This document shows positions 11,901-23,164 of a DNA stretch of 64,000 nucleotides, in pieces. Location of the stretch: positions 1,116,001-1,180,000 of the forward strand of contig CAKJVC010000006.1 of assembly GCA_918026815.1 (NCBI GenBank), read 5' to 3'. The notes below the pieces were generated by a model. The model ran no database searches. It was not told the origin of the DNA and saw only the letters and a program-made list of their open reading frames with translations. Every line of letters begins with the position of its first letter. Positions within the stretch are counted from its first letter, which is position 1. This DNA comes from Chalara sp. BL73. Lineage: Eukaryota; Ascomycota; Leotiomycetes; Helotiales. The translations under genes and the position numbers were made by a program.

Positions 11901-14439
11901 ATGTACTCAGAGTCTTGTACAGGGATGACCTGCAAGCTTGGTTACCTCCGATTATTGGTAAGAACAAGATTGGAAATTTTGTGACTAAAGTTTTTGGCAA
12001 AGTAGAGGCTATCAAGGAAGTGAACGAAAACTATCTGTTAGCACAACTCAAGTATCGACAAAAGGAGCAGGGACCATGGGTTATTGGCTTCAGTGACATC
12101 TTCCGGGAATGGATCCGAAAAGCTAAATCTATTTACATCGAATATGCTGCTGGTTTCCCATACGCAACGTACTTGATGCGCAGAGAGATGGATAGAAATA
12201 TTCTTTTCAAGCAATTTTTGGATCAAGCCCAGGAAAACAAGCTCTCGAACCGTCTGGATTGGAACACTTACCTGAAAGCGCCCATTACGAGGCTACAGCG
12301 ATACACGCTGCTTCTGGGCACTGTGCTGAAAAACATGACGCAAGACACGGAAGAGAAGGCTATCCTGATGACCGCCATTGAAGAGATCAAAGAAGTCACC
12401 CTGGATTGTGATAAAAGAGTCGACGAAGAAACAAAAAAAGTTGAAATGATCGAGCTTCAATCAAAGCTATTCCTTCGACCGGGCATGGAACGCGTAGAGC
12501 TCAACCTAGACCATCTCGGCCGCCAGCTTCTTTTGCAAGGCGATCTCCAACGGGCGGGGGCCAATCGATTCACCTGGCTAGACACACATGCCATCCTCTT
12601 CGACCATTACCTGGTATTGGCAAAGACCGTCACGGAGCGTGCATCAGTTGGTCCGAAGAGAAAGGAGATGTATGACGTATCAAAACTCGTAAGTTAGAAC
12701 CCAAATGAATTGTAAGCCAATCTAATTTTCTAGCCAATTCCGATGCAACTTTTGGTCCTAGAGAGCACGAACGATGATCCAGTACAGAAGTCGTCCGTGA
12801 AAGGTCTTGGCGCTGTGACAACCTCCGCCAAAGCAGCACCTGGGTCTGCAGCGGATGCACGCAACTTGCAGCGTACGCAAACAAATGGCATTGAGAGGTC
12901 AAATACTTTAGAGCATACTACCTCCAATAACTCCATAGCCACCATTAATTCGACCACCCGTGTTACCCCCCAAAGCACTAACGACGAGAAAATCATGTAT
13001 CCGTTCCGTGTGAAGCATCTCGGGAAAACGGAAACTTACACCCTATATGCACCTAGCGCTCAAGTTCGAGATAAGTGGTGCAGCGTGATTCTGGACGCTA
13101 AAACACTGCATGCAGAATCTTTATATACACAAAATGCTGAGCCGTTCCGGTTGCGAGTAATGGCTGACACTGCTTTTGCATACGATGTGCTCAGTGCTGC
13201 ATCCCAGCGAAGCGTTGTTTCTATCCCAGGCACGCCACTCGACCGATCCATACGAGAAATGGAGCGTGCATACGGCTCTGGCGCCAGACCAGGCCCAGTC
13301 TGTCGAGCGCAAGTGAACTGTGCGACCGCTTTCAATGTGTATGGAAAATCTATGATTGCCATCGGAACAGATTATGGTGTTTTCATTGCGGAAGCCTCGA
13401 ACCCTAGAGGCTGGACAAGAGTAAATATGCGGGCACCAAATAGTAAACCGAAGCTAACAATATATAGTCTATACAAATGGCACGAGTTACTCAGATCGCG
13501 ATCTTGGAGGAGTTCTCGCTCTGCCTCATCATTGCCGATAAGTCCTTGATTGCATATCACCTGGATGTGATCGTGCCTGTCTCCAACTTCCCTGCGCCAC
13601 AGCATGACTCGGCTCGTAGAGCACCGCAAAAGCTCTCTGGCACAAGAGATGTATCCTTCTTTGCTACTGCACGTATGAAGGATCGAACTTTAGTATTTTA
13701 CAAGAAACGTGAAGGTCTTCACTCCACCTTCAAAGTGCTAGAACCCGTGTTCCAAAAGTCATCCGAGAAAAAGTCCCGCATCTTTGGAAAGAAGTTTGGT
13801 GCAGGGACAACAGAGTTCTTCCGAGAATTTGATGAATTCTACATTCCCACCGAGTGTTTCACAATCAATCTATTCCATACATATATTGCAATCTCTACAT
13901 TAAAGGGCTTTGAGCTTATGACATTGGATAAGAAGGTTCCAATGAGTATACCAGATCTCAAGAATCCACAAATGATGAAGAACCCGGCCATTGGGAACAT
14001 TGCATCCAGAATACAAGGGCAGCGGCCTCTCGGAATGTTTCGCTTATCGGATGCCGAGTTTTTGCTATGTTATGAGGAATGTGGTGTCTATGTCGACAAG
14101 CATGGAGACATTTCACGAACGCTCATTATGGAGTTCGTCGGGAAGGCAAAAACGGCCGCCGTTTACGGAGCATACCTAGTTCTCTTCGATTCAGATTTCG
14201 TTGAGATACGTAACGCAGAGAATGGCCGTTTGCGACAAATTATAGCTGGCCGAGATGTGAGATGTCTCGACTACGGGGTCAATCCACTTGGCGCTGGAGC
14301 GCCCAACAGCCAGATGAACGCGAATGCCATGGGTAATGCGGGCGAGAAGCGCACGTTGAAGCTGGCGATGGCACATCCAGAGCAGCCCGGGACACAGCTC
14401 GTGCTGGAGATGGTGTTGAACGAAGGTCACTCAGAATAA
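8999..14439 (+). CDS. ROM2: Rho1 guanine nucleotide exchange factor, Rom2 type (DEP-DH-PH-CNH)
   Basis: Three exons, join(8999..12688,12734..13420,13468..14439), give 1782 aa. Both introns are under 50 nt, with donors gtaagt and gtaaat. The first 780 residues are low-complexity, rich in S, P, Q and Y. Then come a DEP-like domain (about 790-890, with VVKSFFNAGILLTDEEWVKFG), a DH/RhoGEF domain (about 945-1150, with HEIVMSEDTYMDQLDVL and the APITRLQRYTLLL helix), a PH domain split by a variable insert (about 1157-1355) and a CNH/citron domain (about 1415-1730, with ILEEFSLCLIIADKSLIAYHL). Rom2-type factors load GTP on Rho1 at the plasma membrane in the cell-wall-integrity pathway. I chose ATG 8999; the open frame extends upstream without a better start. 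Very secure family call; ROM2 versus ROM1 is by fungal convention. Confidence 0.94.
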
Positions 14440-15176
14440 ACATCAACTTCCGTTGCTGATTTGGTTGATATTACATGAAAAAGGTATACTCGATGAAGAT
14501 AAAACAGAAATGTTAATGAGCAACGGGGGCTACGGGATGGCTCTGCAAGGGCCAAGAATGACGGGTATAATCATGGTACGATAGGAGTTCGACTTGGGGG
14601 GATTCCTTATGATTTTGACAGCGATTGGACATGATATTTCTCTCATGAGGCGCTCACTCTCCAAAGCCTTAATAAGAAGCATGAGAATACCGTCTCTGAT
14701 GATTGAGACCACGGATGGGCATGGCGTTGGGGAATTTCATTGTAGGCGACATGCGATTAAGGAATTTGGGTGTATTTAATACGGACCATTACGATGTATC
14801 ACATCACATTACAATTGTGTGTCTATTGTCGTTTCTCTATTGTGCTGTCTCTAACTTGGTTTCCTATATTGGATATATATATTGTTGTTATTGCCTCTTG
14901 TGCAACTCCTCCAACTTCCGATTAGTGACGTCAGTTAAGTCACGTGTCTTATCCTTCGTCTTCACAATGCCTTCCCTCATCTACTCTCGATTTCACCTAT
15001 CGGTATCTGTCCCTCCTTGCTATCAAAGTATTATACTTATTTTAAGTAGAAAAAAAATCGCTGCTACTCCTACGGTCGTTCATCATCAATACCGGAAGAA
15101 TATCAACCATCACCTGCCAATTCAACCAGACTAGTAATAATCGGTTGTTACAATACACCTTCCATGATTATTTATC
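14440..15176. other. intergenic between the exchange factor and an orphan gene
   Basis: This is the 3' flank of the Rho1 exchange factor followed by the pyrimidine-rich upstream region of the next + strand gene. Small frames at 14594-15134 have no features. Nothing else is seen. Confidence 0.45.
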
Positions 15177-16391
15177 ATGGCCAATAGCACTTCCGCCCAG
15201 CCAGTTCCCACAATCTACATCGATGCCGGCGTCGTGACCCAAGACCAAGACACTCCAGCACGCTCCCAAGCTTCCGGCACTCCTGTTCCTGAATCAGGAT
15301 TCGCAACTAATCAGCAAGCAAACGCACGCATATATCCTGATCAAACGAACGACAGCATGGGAGGCCTACTTACCAATGATTCTAATGCCAAGGTCAAAGA
15401 GAAGGCTTACACTGAACTATCGAAGTATCAAGTTGGTGGTTCTGAAAGCCAAAATGCGGAGGGCACAGGAGGCTACAACAGCACTTTTCAGCCCTGTAGT
15501 ATAAAGGCCTCGGGAGGTGATGATAACGTGCCATTTCCTGACACCGGTAATGCATCTTTGGAAACAAGCTACAAGCCAGGTATCGAGCAATCTGAGACGG
15601 CAAGCACCAGGATTCCTGGTGGCTCCTTCGGCCAGCAGCAACCACCAAAATATTCTGGTGGCTGCGCTTCCAAGAGCACTTATGAGACTGAAAAATCTCA
15701 AGATGCAAGTGACTGCCAAGGTGGGACTTGCAATGCAGCTTTTCCTGACGTATCGAGAGGCAATATTGCTAGGGGTCTATTTGATCAACAGAAAGAGCTA
15801 AGCGATACACAATTCAAGAGATCCAACACTTTTGGCTCTGCTGCTTCTCACATTTATGAGGACGAGGATCAGGGTGAGATTCCGAAGATCAAGCATGTGC
15901 ATTCCGAAACCCGCAAAGGCGCATTGAGCTCACATACCCACGCCGAACTATGTGGCCCCCATCAGGAAGGAAAAGAAATGGGAGAAAAGTTTGGAGAGAT
16001 GGTGATAGGAGCGGCTGCAAAGGTACATGGTACAGAAGAGAAAGTCAGAGGTGGTGTAGTAGCAGGTGTCACCCAGGGATTAGGAATTGTGAGTTCTCCC
16101 ATCCTTCATATTAGTTCAAATCTTGTAAGCACTTTTACATCAACTATACCAAGCCAAGTCAACCTCTTTTCTATCGAGGCCCCGCCTTGAGATGGAGATG
16201 GCAATACGGGTAGATCATGCTGCTTCAAACCACTAACGTTCCTCAAGGCAGAAGCCGAACAAAAGAGTCGAGAAGTTGGAGGGACAGGGAAGAAGGAAGT
16301 TGAAATTGGGGCTCTTAATAGGGAGCATCCAGAAATCGTGTTTCCCAAAAAAGCACATGGTGGTGCTGAAGGTGGAAAAAGAGTGGAATAA
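15177..16391 (+). CDS. uncharacterised hydrophilic protein
   Basis: Two exons, join(15177..16088,16248..16391), give 351 aa; the donor is gtgagt and the acceptor ctcaag. I do not recognise the family. The first 220 residues are disordered-looking (S, T, G, Q rich) and include a GGSFGQQQPPKYSGG segment. The part from about residue 235 looks conserved: HVHSETRKGALSSHTHAEL, then GKEMGEKFGEMVIGAA and KVRGGVVAGVTQGLG, an alternating glycine/charged pattern that could form an amphipathic helix. The C-terminus is rich in G, E and K (GTGKKEVEIGALNREHPEIV). No signal peptide or membrane segment is seen. The splice is supported by continuation of the charged C-terminus to a stop; without it the frame ends in a different tail at 16190. 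Function unknown. Confidence 0.7.
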
Positions 16392-16779
16392 AATAGCCCA
16401 AAATTGGTCAGTTTGTATACGCTTCTACGAATCATTACCGTAGCCCCAAGAATGATCATGTAATACTCATGCGACCTATTCTTGTTCGTATTCACTAAGA
16501 CTACATTTACAATACCGGCTTACATACAACTTTTTTAACGAGTGTGCAGCCGTTACAGGCTTGAAACAAGTTGTTTAAGAAAATAGTTGAAAATTCAAAG
16601 AATCGCGATTTGCGATTTATGTGAAGACTTTCAGTCGGCCAGTGTAGATGAGAGTCAAGAAGTATAGTATTATTGGCTCTAGCATTGAAATAAAACGATA
16701 GCGGAAAAGTATCCGTCCTGCTTAAGATGGTATCGTCATAAACTCTTCAAATGTAGCATAAATGCTGAGGCTAAACACT
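16392..16779. other. convergent 3' flanks
   Basis: The + strand orphan gene and the - strand dioxygenase-like gene converge here. The DNA is AT-rich, as expected of 3' flanks; no gene is seen. Confidence 0.5.
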
Positions 16780-18967
16780 TCATTTATGACGGTCCATCCA
16801 CTCCTGTCCTCTATCACGCATGGCCTCATCGGGGTGGTCGTCATACCAATCATCGTAGTAGTCTAGCGCCCCGGGTCCGTGCAATTCCTTGTTCGGCCAG
16901 AGGCCACGATCCTCGTCGTCATCTTCGCCGTCGTTAACACACCAATCTCGCTCCTTGGCTTTGTCTTCCACGTTAGGCTGTTTTAGGTCGAGCGGTCGAA
17001 GTCTTCCCAACTTGCGCCACGCATGGAGCTTAAGGCTCTGGTGAACCGTGCCAACAATGAAGCGTCGCTGGCCGGTATAATCATCAACGTAATGGCTGAG
17101 CGAATCTCCTCTGATCAGCGCCGTGGTACCAGGTGTATATGGTATCTTAAGGCCAAGCTCTGGAACGCTGAAATGCTCAATATCAGCAAGCAAGCCACGA
17201 TGTTCTGGAAGATTTACATACCAAAGATGACCGTTTGTGTAGTCCCCCAGGGTAACGAGTCCCGCCACTCCACCTTGGACATCATTGGTGTCCCTGTGGC
17301 TCTGCGTATATGGATTAATTCCGAGCGCAAACAAACTTAGAAAATCATCAGTGGTGACGGCGAAACGCCTCTTAATAGGATTCGATCCCGGAATCTCCTC
17401 TAGCTTCGTACCGCATGCAGATATGCGTTGATCCTCGGGTAGACTGGCAAATATTTCTTGATATTCTTTGTGCAAGGCAGGGTCGAGATTCTCCAAAAGA
17501 AACCCGATCAAGTCGGAGGCCTTTCCAAACACGGCTGAATAGAATTCGGGGAAGAGAGCGCGAGGTGAATATTCCAATTTTTGGGATTTCGAGAACAACG
17601 AGTCAGAGGTGCTTTTCGGCTTCCTTCCAATCGAGTCACCTTTAGCACACCAACAACCGCTAGAATCACCGTTAGCACTTGAAGCCATTTGGGGCAAGAA
17701 GAAGTATGTACTAATGGGCGACAGCCATTATAGCCTGTGCAAGCTTGCCAACTGTAGCCTGCGACATGTCTAACTCCGGGTGAATCTTGCGTATATACCT
17801 ATCCACAACATGCCTCTTCGATTCCGGGCTTGGGAGCGGCGTTAGAAACGCCCACAGATCGATTGCTCTCTCCAACAACTCCTTTGCGCCTTTTCCCCAG
17901 CCGAACAAAATCTGCACCAGGTTCTCCACGCTCGAGAATACAATTTGGCGGTTGCGGTCTATCACTAGAAGAACGTTCTCCTGGACAAACTCCCAGACTG
18001 AATCGGCAGCCGTTCTATCCCGCAAGTATTGATGGAAAAAGTCGGTGTCGTAACGACTCCCATTCCAATTACTTGGCCAGTTCTCGCGAAGTATCTTTAA
18101 CTCTTCCGATACTTCTGTATTATGCAATTGAGGTGCTGCAGCATTCAGTGCAGCACGGCCGTTGACAGAATTTCCTATCCAGAACTTCTCCTGTGCCTCA
18201 GCTCTGAAAATTTCAAGATAGTCTTCCGTTTTTGTCGGAGATCATCTTCGTCGTCATCTCTATTCTTGACTGGGTATTGAACAATTCTTCCTCTCATAAC
18301 ATCTATCATGACATATTGCTGCACGTGGATTGGCATTGGACCCTCCGAAAAAGCATTGTCGCGAGCATTTCTTGCAGAGGTAGCCCTTTGGGAGATATCG
18401 TATGTCTTCCTGTCGTCCTTGTCAACATCATGAAGCTGGATGATTCGTACGCTCTGCGACGCCAGCTTGAAGACAACAGTTGTCTCCGCGCTATTCTCTC
18501 GAACCACGGTAACGCCCTCATTATTGGAAAACTGCTCTGCAAGGACCCTCAAATCTGTCTTGGGCACTGCTTGGAGAAGTCTGCGGAGAACATCCACCTC
18601 ATCGCTGTTATTTACGGAAATTAAATCCAGCTGCTTAAAGATAGCCCGAAGAATACCCTCCTGTCACATTAAATCAGCATCCGCCACGCCTTAGAATGTC
18701 ATCTTAGAGACAAACCAATCTCTCATCATCGGGATGTGCTACGTTACCGGCCCAAACACGCAAGGTTCCATAAGGATCGCCTGGGATCCTTTCGGCTCTC
18801 GTCCCCTGCTTGACGAGGCCGGTGCGTCCTCGTTCTTCTGGAGTGAGGGCATTGAGCGTCTTTATTTTCTTGGTTTGTTTGTTTTCCTGGTTGGTCTCGC
18901 CGAGGAGATGCTCCAAACACTCAGAATCTGGGATGTATGCCGGGGTCTCTGCGCGTAATCGAGGCAT
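16780..18967 (-). CDS. 2-oxoglutarate/Fe(II) dioxygenase-like protein, TET/JBP-like residues, frame broken once
   Basis: Exons complement(join(16780..17659,17712..18660,18716..18967)). Reading through one missing base at 18229-18233 gives about 693 aa. The intron 17660-17711 has a clear branch site (gctaac) and acceptor. The C-terminal third carries a double-stranded beta-helix dioxygenase signature: QSHRDTND (HxD iron ligands, about residue 522), GGVAGLVTLGDYTNG, GLKIPYTPGTTALIRGDSL, SHYVDDYTGQRRFIVG with the distal iron histidine (about 590) and the arginine for 2-oxoglutarate. This spacing resembles fungal TET/JBP-type (2OGFeDO) proteins, which modify bases in DNA or RNA; other 2OG oxygenases remain possible. 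The acidic, D/Y-rich tail is unusual. The first 400 residues have no recognised domain. The frame break is in an A5 run (coding strand); DDLRQ-KTEDYLEIFR reads through if one A is added. Confidence 0.6.
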
Positions 18968-19880
18968 ATTGTGTCGTAGAGATCTTGATCTTTAGAGCTT
19001 GACGGTGTATCTAGAAAAGCAGGTTTGAAGAATTGTGGATAAGTTTTGAGGCGTGGAACGGCTGGGAAAGATATGACTGGATGGAAGACAGTGATGGGAA
19101 GGCAGGGAAAACGAGAGAAGGCGGCGTCGAGAACAATTTTTGTAGAACAAATGATGTCTCTCGAACAGATAGCTCTCCTAGCACTGTAACTCTAGATCTA
19201 GATAAGCAGCTCACAGATGGATTAGTAGCAAACAAAGTTCTTGGCATGCGATAAAATCTCGTTTGTATGCCCATTATTGAGGATCTCGCTCAAAGATCGT
19301 GTAAATTAATTAGACTACCTGGCGGATGTTGATTTATGAAGGTAAATTCACTGTCAGCGAAGCTTCGCAGATTCACGCACAGACCGATATAATGAAGTAT
19401 CCGCGGCTCCATATATAGTGAGGGGCATACTTGCAGAAGTGCTCTGAACCGCAAGAGAAGTAGATGGAAATGTGGCCGGATTCTGAGCTTTGGAATGATC
19501 ATATTTAATTTGAGAATGGTTTCTTCGGTAGCTTATAGTGAGACTAGAGGTCGCTCTTTTTGAGATAAAATACAATGAAATGTCACAGGGTAAATACCGC
19601 GAGACAGGCAGAAACTTGCGAGTCTTTATGCGTCATGCTTAGGACTTGGCACTCCATTTATGTAGGACAGAATAGATTGTGCTATGAAACACAAACTTTG
19701 GGCCATCTGCTTGCTTTTACGTTTGATTTGATGGCTCTTGCACAACGGCATTATGGAAAGTTATTTTCTCCAACGATCATGAGATCGATAACTACCTACA
19801 GTCCCTCGAGCTGTGGCAATGTGTACAACTTCCAAGGCTCGTTGCATTGTTCTTAAGAAAGTAACACAATATAGTTTATT
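18968..19880. other. intergenic
   Basis: About 0.9 kb between two minus-strand genes. Open frames at 19033-19254 and 19575-19856 lack start context, composition or motifs of real proteins. Upstream region of the dioxygenase-like gene; nothing else seen. Confidence 0.5.
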
Positions 19881-20545
19881 CTAGACCGCATACAGTTCAA
19901 TAACTTCTCGGAACTGCTCAACAATCTTGGTTTTGAACTCCTTAGTAGAGCCGCTAGTGTCCGGTGAGAGCTTCTCAATCAGTGAATCGAACACACCGTT
20001 GGTTTCGCTTTGAAGACTCTTCAAATCTGCTTGGGCAATACTCAGGAGCCCAGCGCCACCGAAAATATCCTTCTTGTCCGCGATAGAATTGAGAACTGAC
20101 GGTATTTCTGTTTATGGTATGAACTGGCATGTTCAGTGAAGGGTGATGGAAGCGGGAGGTATACCTGACGCAAGGGTCTTGTCAATAGTATTGACGATTA
20201 TCTGTGAGTCTGTAGAGTCGAATGGAGAGAATACTTTCAATTGATTGTTGAGGTTCTTGATGTCGTTCTCGGTTCTGCTCTCGGCATTGGCAATAGCGAT
20301 GAGTTCAGAGATAGTTGCTAGAAACCTCGAATCAACAACTGGAAGCTTGGAGGAAAGAAATATCACGAACCACCATTATAATTATCTACAGCTTCCTTAA
20401 GGTGGGCTATATCGCCGGCAATATCCCTAATGCCAGCTTCAACCTGGGATACCTCTGTAGGAAGCCTGCTCACTGGTGAGGCGAGTAAGACAGGCGCGAG
20501 AAGCAGTAGAAGTAAAGAATTGAATTTGAATGCGTCAAAATACAT
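19881..20545 (-). CDS. secreted HsbA-like (hydrophobic surface-binding / cell-wall galactomannoprotein type) protein
   Basis: Three exons, complement(join(19881..20107,20165..20317,20371..20545)), give 184 aa, the usual HsbA size. A signal peptide is clear (NSLLLLLLAPVLLASPVS). The mature part is all-helical and matches the family pattern: EVSQVEAGIRDIAGDIAHL, KEAVDNYNG, then a Ser/Asp/Asn-rich helix series to VEQFREVIELYAV. Members of PF12296 coat hydrophobic surfaces or the wall. The first intron (donor gttcgt, acceptor ttctag) is chosen because it alone keeps phase and joins NYNG to ATISEL; the second (gtatac..aaacag) is clear. Family call moderate to good; exact first joint uncertain. Confidence 0.75.
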
Positions 20546-21705
20546 TGTGTATAGAAGGGATAAAATAGGTATTAAAGTCGATGAAATAATTTTTGATAGG
20601 TGTAAGCTTGAGAAAATGGGTGCTGAAAAGATCTTCAGCGAGAAGGAAGAGTTTTATACTTAATTAATGACCTCGCAAGAATGTAAATGCATTGTAATTT
20701 GTGCTATGGCGCAATTGAAACTGGGAAGTTCTTCTTGTTGTGTTTAACATGAGCAGTAGCGACGATTGACTTTTGTGGTTCAGCCTACTGATGATGCGAT
20801 ATCATCACGAGATTCTCGAGCTCCAATAGATTTTGGTATTTTTCGGCTCTAATAGGACCAAACTTATACCTCTAATGCGAGTTGTTACAGCGATAGAAGA
20901 TAAAGCTTGTAGCAGATGTGTATTCGGCCCGCAATCGTGTAGAAGGTTATACAGGATGCGAGGCGTATGCTTGTACAACGGTTTAGCGCTCCCGGTTCAA
21001 AATACTGGTACCTTGGCTTGTACAATTATGGAATTGTGTTCTAAAATGCCATCCGTGCAACGGCAATCCAAAGCATGTCGCTTGGCGAAATGTAACCCTG
21101 GACAGCCATCTCCATGTGAAAAACAGAGCAAGGTGGGCAGGAAATGAGTTCGCTAAAGGCTGGCAAATATCTTGTTATCATATGGCAATCACGAGATTTG
21201 GTTCCCTGAAGTTAGCTCTATAACGGCACAAGGTATTGGAACTAAGGACTACTTAACATCGAATATTATGCACGCGTGGAACTAAACAACATATAGTGTT
21301 TGTGCCCAATGCCGATGCAAAAGCAATAACTTTGGGCTTTCCATTTTCAAGCCTCACAAAGCCATCCATTCCATGGCGAGATTAAGACTCTGCTAAAGAA
21401 ATGTTTTTTGAAAAAGGATATTGCGATTCGTTGGTTATATTCTTTTAAAATACTAGTTGCCAAATAAGATTTAAAATTTTAGTCGTTGAAAAAAAACAGA
21501 GCCTAACCTGTTTAGTCACCCTCAGGAATTGGCTGTGCTATAGCATAAACCCAAACTCACACAAGCACAGAAAGTACAGTTTTCAACCTCATATGTTTGG
21601 TGCTTTGATAGTGATTACAGAATTCTGAGAGAGATATGTTTTTGTGCAACATCAAGCAAGTAGCAGAATATATATATTTTGCTACCAAGCTTGAAGGTAC
21701 TTTAG
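20546..21705. other. intergenic, increasingly AT-rich
   Basis: No gene found. The + strand frame 20833-21147 is rich in Cys but has no signal peptide, no family pattern and no coding-like flanks, so I do not call it. AT content rises towards the repeat at 21706. Confidence 0.45.
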
Positions 21706-21774
21706 AATACATTCAATGTAATAATCCATCATACTAACAACTTAACTGATGTAGCAAGAGGCTTGATTAATGAG
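21706..21774. repeat. direct repeat copy A beside the retropepsin-like ORF
   Basis: About 70 nt, from aatacattcaatgtaataat to cttgattaatgag, align with 23090-23164. The two share long blocks (cattcaat.taataat, cttaa.t.atgt.gcaa.a..cttgattaat). Most differences near the right end are G in copy A and A in copy B, a pattern like RIP (repeat-induced point mutation). It lies 15 nt from the stop codon of the ORF. Confidence 0.65.
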
Positions 21775-21788
21775 CCTGCATCCTCCAC

Positions 21789-22760
21789 CTAGACACGAAC
21801 TAGGTCGCCATCTTCGTTAATAACCTCGTGTATGACAAAGTCTCCCCAGACCTCCTCGTCAATCTCCTCTCCCTTTAACTGCAGGATGCGACGTGGAAGG
21901 CTTTCGTAGTGCATGCGGTCAATACACTGCTTCTGGCCGAAGATAATCCCTACGCGTTGGTTTGGCACTACACTCTTTGGGACAACCAAACTAATAGCAG
22001 ACACTCGGACCGGAACATTCGTAAGAGCTACAACAGCTTCCAACTGAACACGGAGGCAGTTCGGGGAACGATATGGATCATTGATGGAGTCTTGAAGGTA
22101 GTGACGGAACTGTTCTGACAAAAGTTCCTCTGATATTATTGTCTGCTGTGCACCAGTATCCCATAGCGCATCAATTAATTTGAACTCCTCATGTGGGTCC
22201 CCATTCTTGCTATCAATCCCGATGAGCCTTAAATTGGCCTTGAAAATAGGTAGCGTGTTTTCGGTGATATTTGCGGTAATGGTAGCATAGTACGGCTCAC
22301 GGATTTTGTCGAATGGTATTAAATCTTCTTTCAGTCGCTTTCGTGCTTCTTCAGTTATACGCTTCGGGGAAGGAAGAGACGTAACATCGTATTTCGTACG
22401 TATTGGACGTAAAGGCGATGGCTGTCCAGATGATGATGCTTTCTCAGCTGCAACATTCTCTAGAGCGATTTGGCGGCTCCGGAGTTTTTGGGCTTCTGTG
22501 CGTTCATGTATGACCATGCAGAAGTGATCTACTTCGCCAAGTGCAGCATCTGTGGCACGCAATACAGTCTTCCAGGTAGAACTTGAAGAGACAGTAACGA
22601 ATATCTCGGTGTCTTTCCAATTCATGCTCCCAGCGACACATCGAAGGAGGGCGCTAGGGTGCATAGTTATGGGATCAACCAGCTCAGTGACGTCAACCTT
22701 CTCGGTGGTGTTGGCATTTTCGGCGATGTTGGCCTTCTTAGTGGTGCTGGCTTGTTCCAT
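21789..22760 (-). CDS. retropepsin-like aspartic protease domain protein
   Basis: One exon, ATG at 22760, 323 aa. A retropepsin core is visible in the C-terminal half: KLIDALWDTGAQQTIISEEL contains the DTGA active-site motif preceded by a hydrophobic strand (about residues 200-220), followed by VRVSAISLVVPKSVVP and RVGIIFGQKQCIDRMHY, the second hydrophobic-G strand where retropepsins have their psi-loop. The N-terminus starts with degenerate repeats (TKKANIAENANTTEKVDV) and has a basic/charged linker. There is no reverse transcriptase, integrase or Gag zinc knuckle nearby. The ORF sits between two diverged direct repeats in AT-rich DNA, so it may be a retroelement remnant or a domesticated protease. 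Being free of stops over 323 codons in such DNA suggests recent or continuing selection. Ddi1-type proteins share the fold but lack this context. Confidence 0.65.
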   Translation of the reverse strand: MEQASTTKKANIAENANTTEKVDVTELVDPITMHPSALLRCVAGSMNWKDTEIFVTVSSSSTWKTVLRATDAALGEVDHFCMVIHERTEAQKLRSRQIALENVAAEKASSSGQPSPLRPIRTKYDVTSLPSPKRITEEARKRLKEDLIPFDKIREPYYATITANITENTLPIFKANLRLIGIDSKNGDPHEEFKLIDALWDTGAQQTIISEELLSEQFRHYLQDSINDPYRSPNCLRVQLEAVVALTNVPVRVSAISLVVPKSVVPNQRVGIIFGQKQCIDRMHYESLPRRILQLKGEEIDEEVWGDFVIHEVINEDGDLVRV

Positions 22761-23089
22761 GGCGCTGGCTTGGGGCCTGTTGTGATCGCGTTTGATGATG
22801 GTTTTGTTTGGATGATGACTTTGATAGATGGTGATGGATAGATAGTGACTGGGATAGACGGTAGCTGGGGCAGATGGTGATTTTATGGGAGGGTGAATGG
22901 GATTTCAAAATGGACTTGTTTTGGCACCTCACCGGGTATGTGAACGGACTTCTTAGGCCCAGGATGACTTTCCTGCGAAAATCAGTTGAGTTGATTATTC
23001 TGGGAAGGCGCTGCCTGGTGTGAGTCATGGGGGGCAAAACTACGCTTCTATGGCACAACAGAAAATGTTTTTATTGCTTTAGGCGCCAA

Positions 23090-23164
23090 AACACATTCAA
23101 TTTAATAATATTTTATGCCAATAGCCTAGCTTAATTAATGTCGCAAAAAACTTGATTAATAAAA
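23090..23164. repeat. direct repeat copy B
   Basis: Partner of 21706-21774 in the same orientation, on the upstream (5') side of the minus-strand retropepsin-like ORF. It is more AT-rich than copy A, mainly through G-to-A differences. Together the copies bound about 1.3 kb. Confidence 0.65.

Noticed and set aside
20833..21147. Cysteine-containing 104-codon ORF as a secreted effector
   Set aside because: No signal peptide, irregular cysteine spacing and AT-rich non-coding surroundings.
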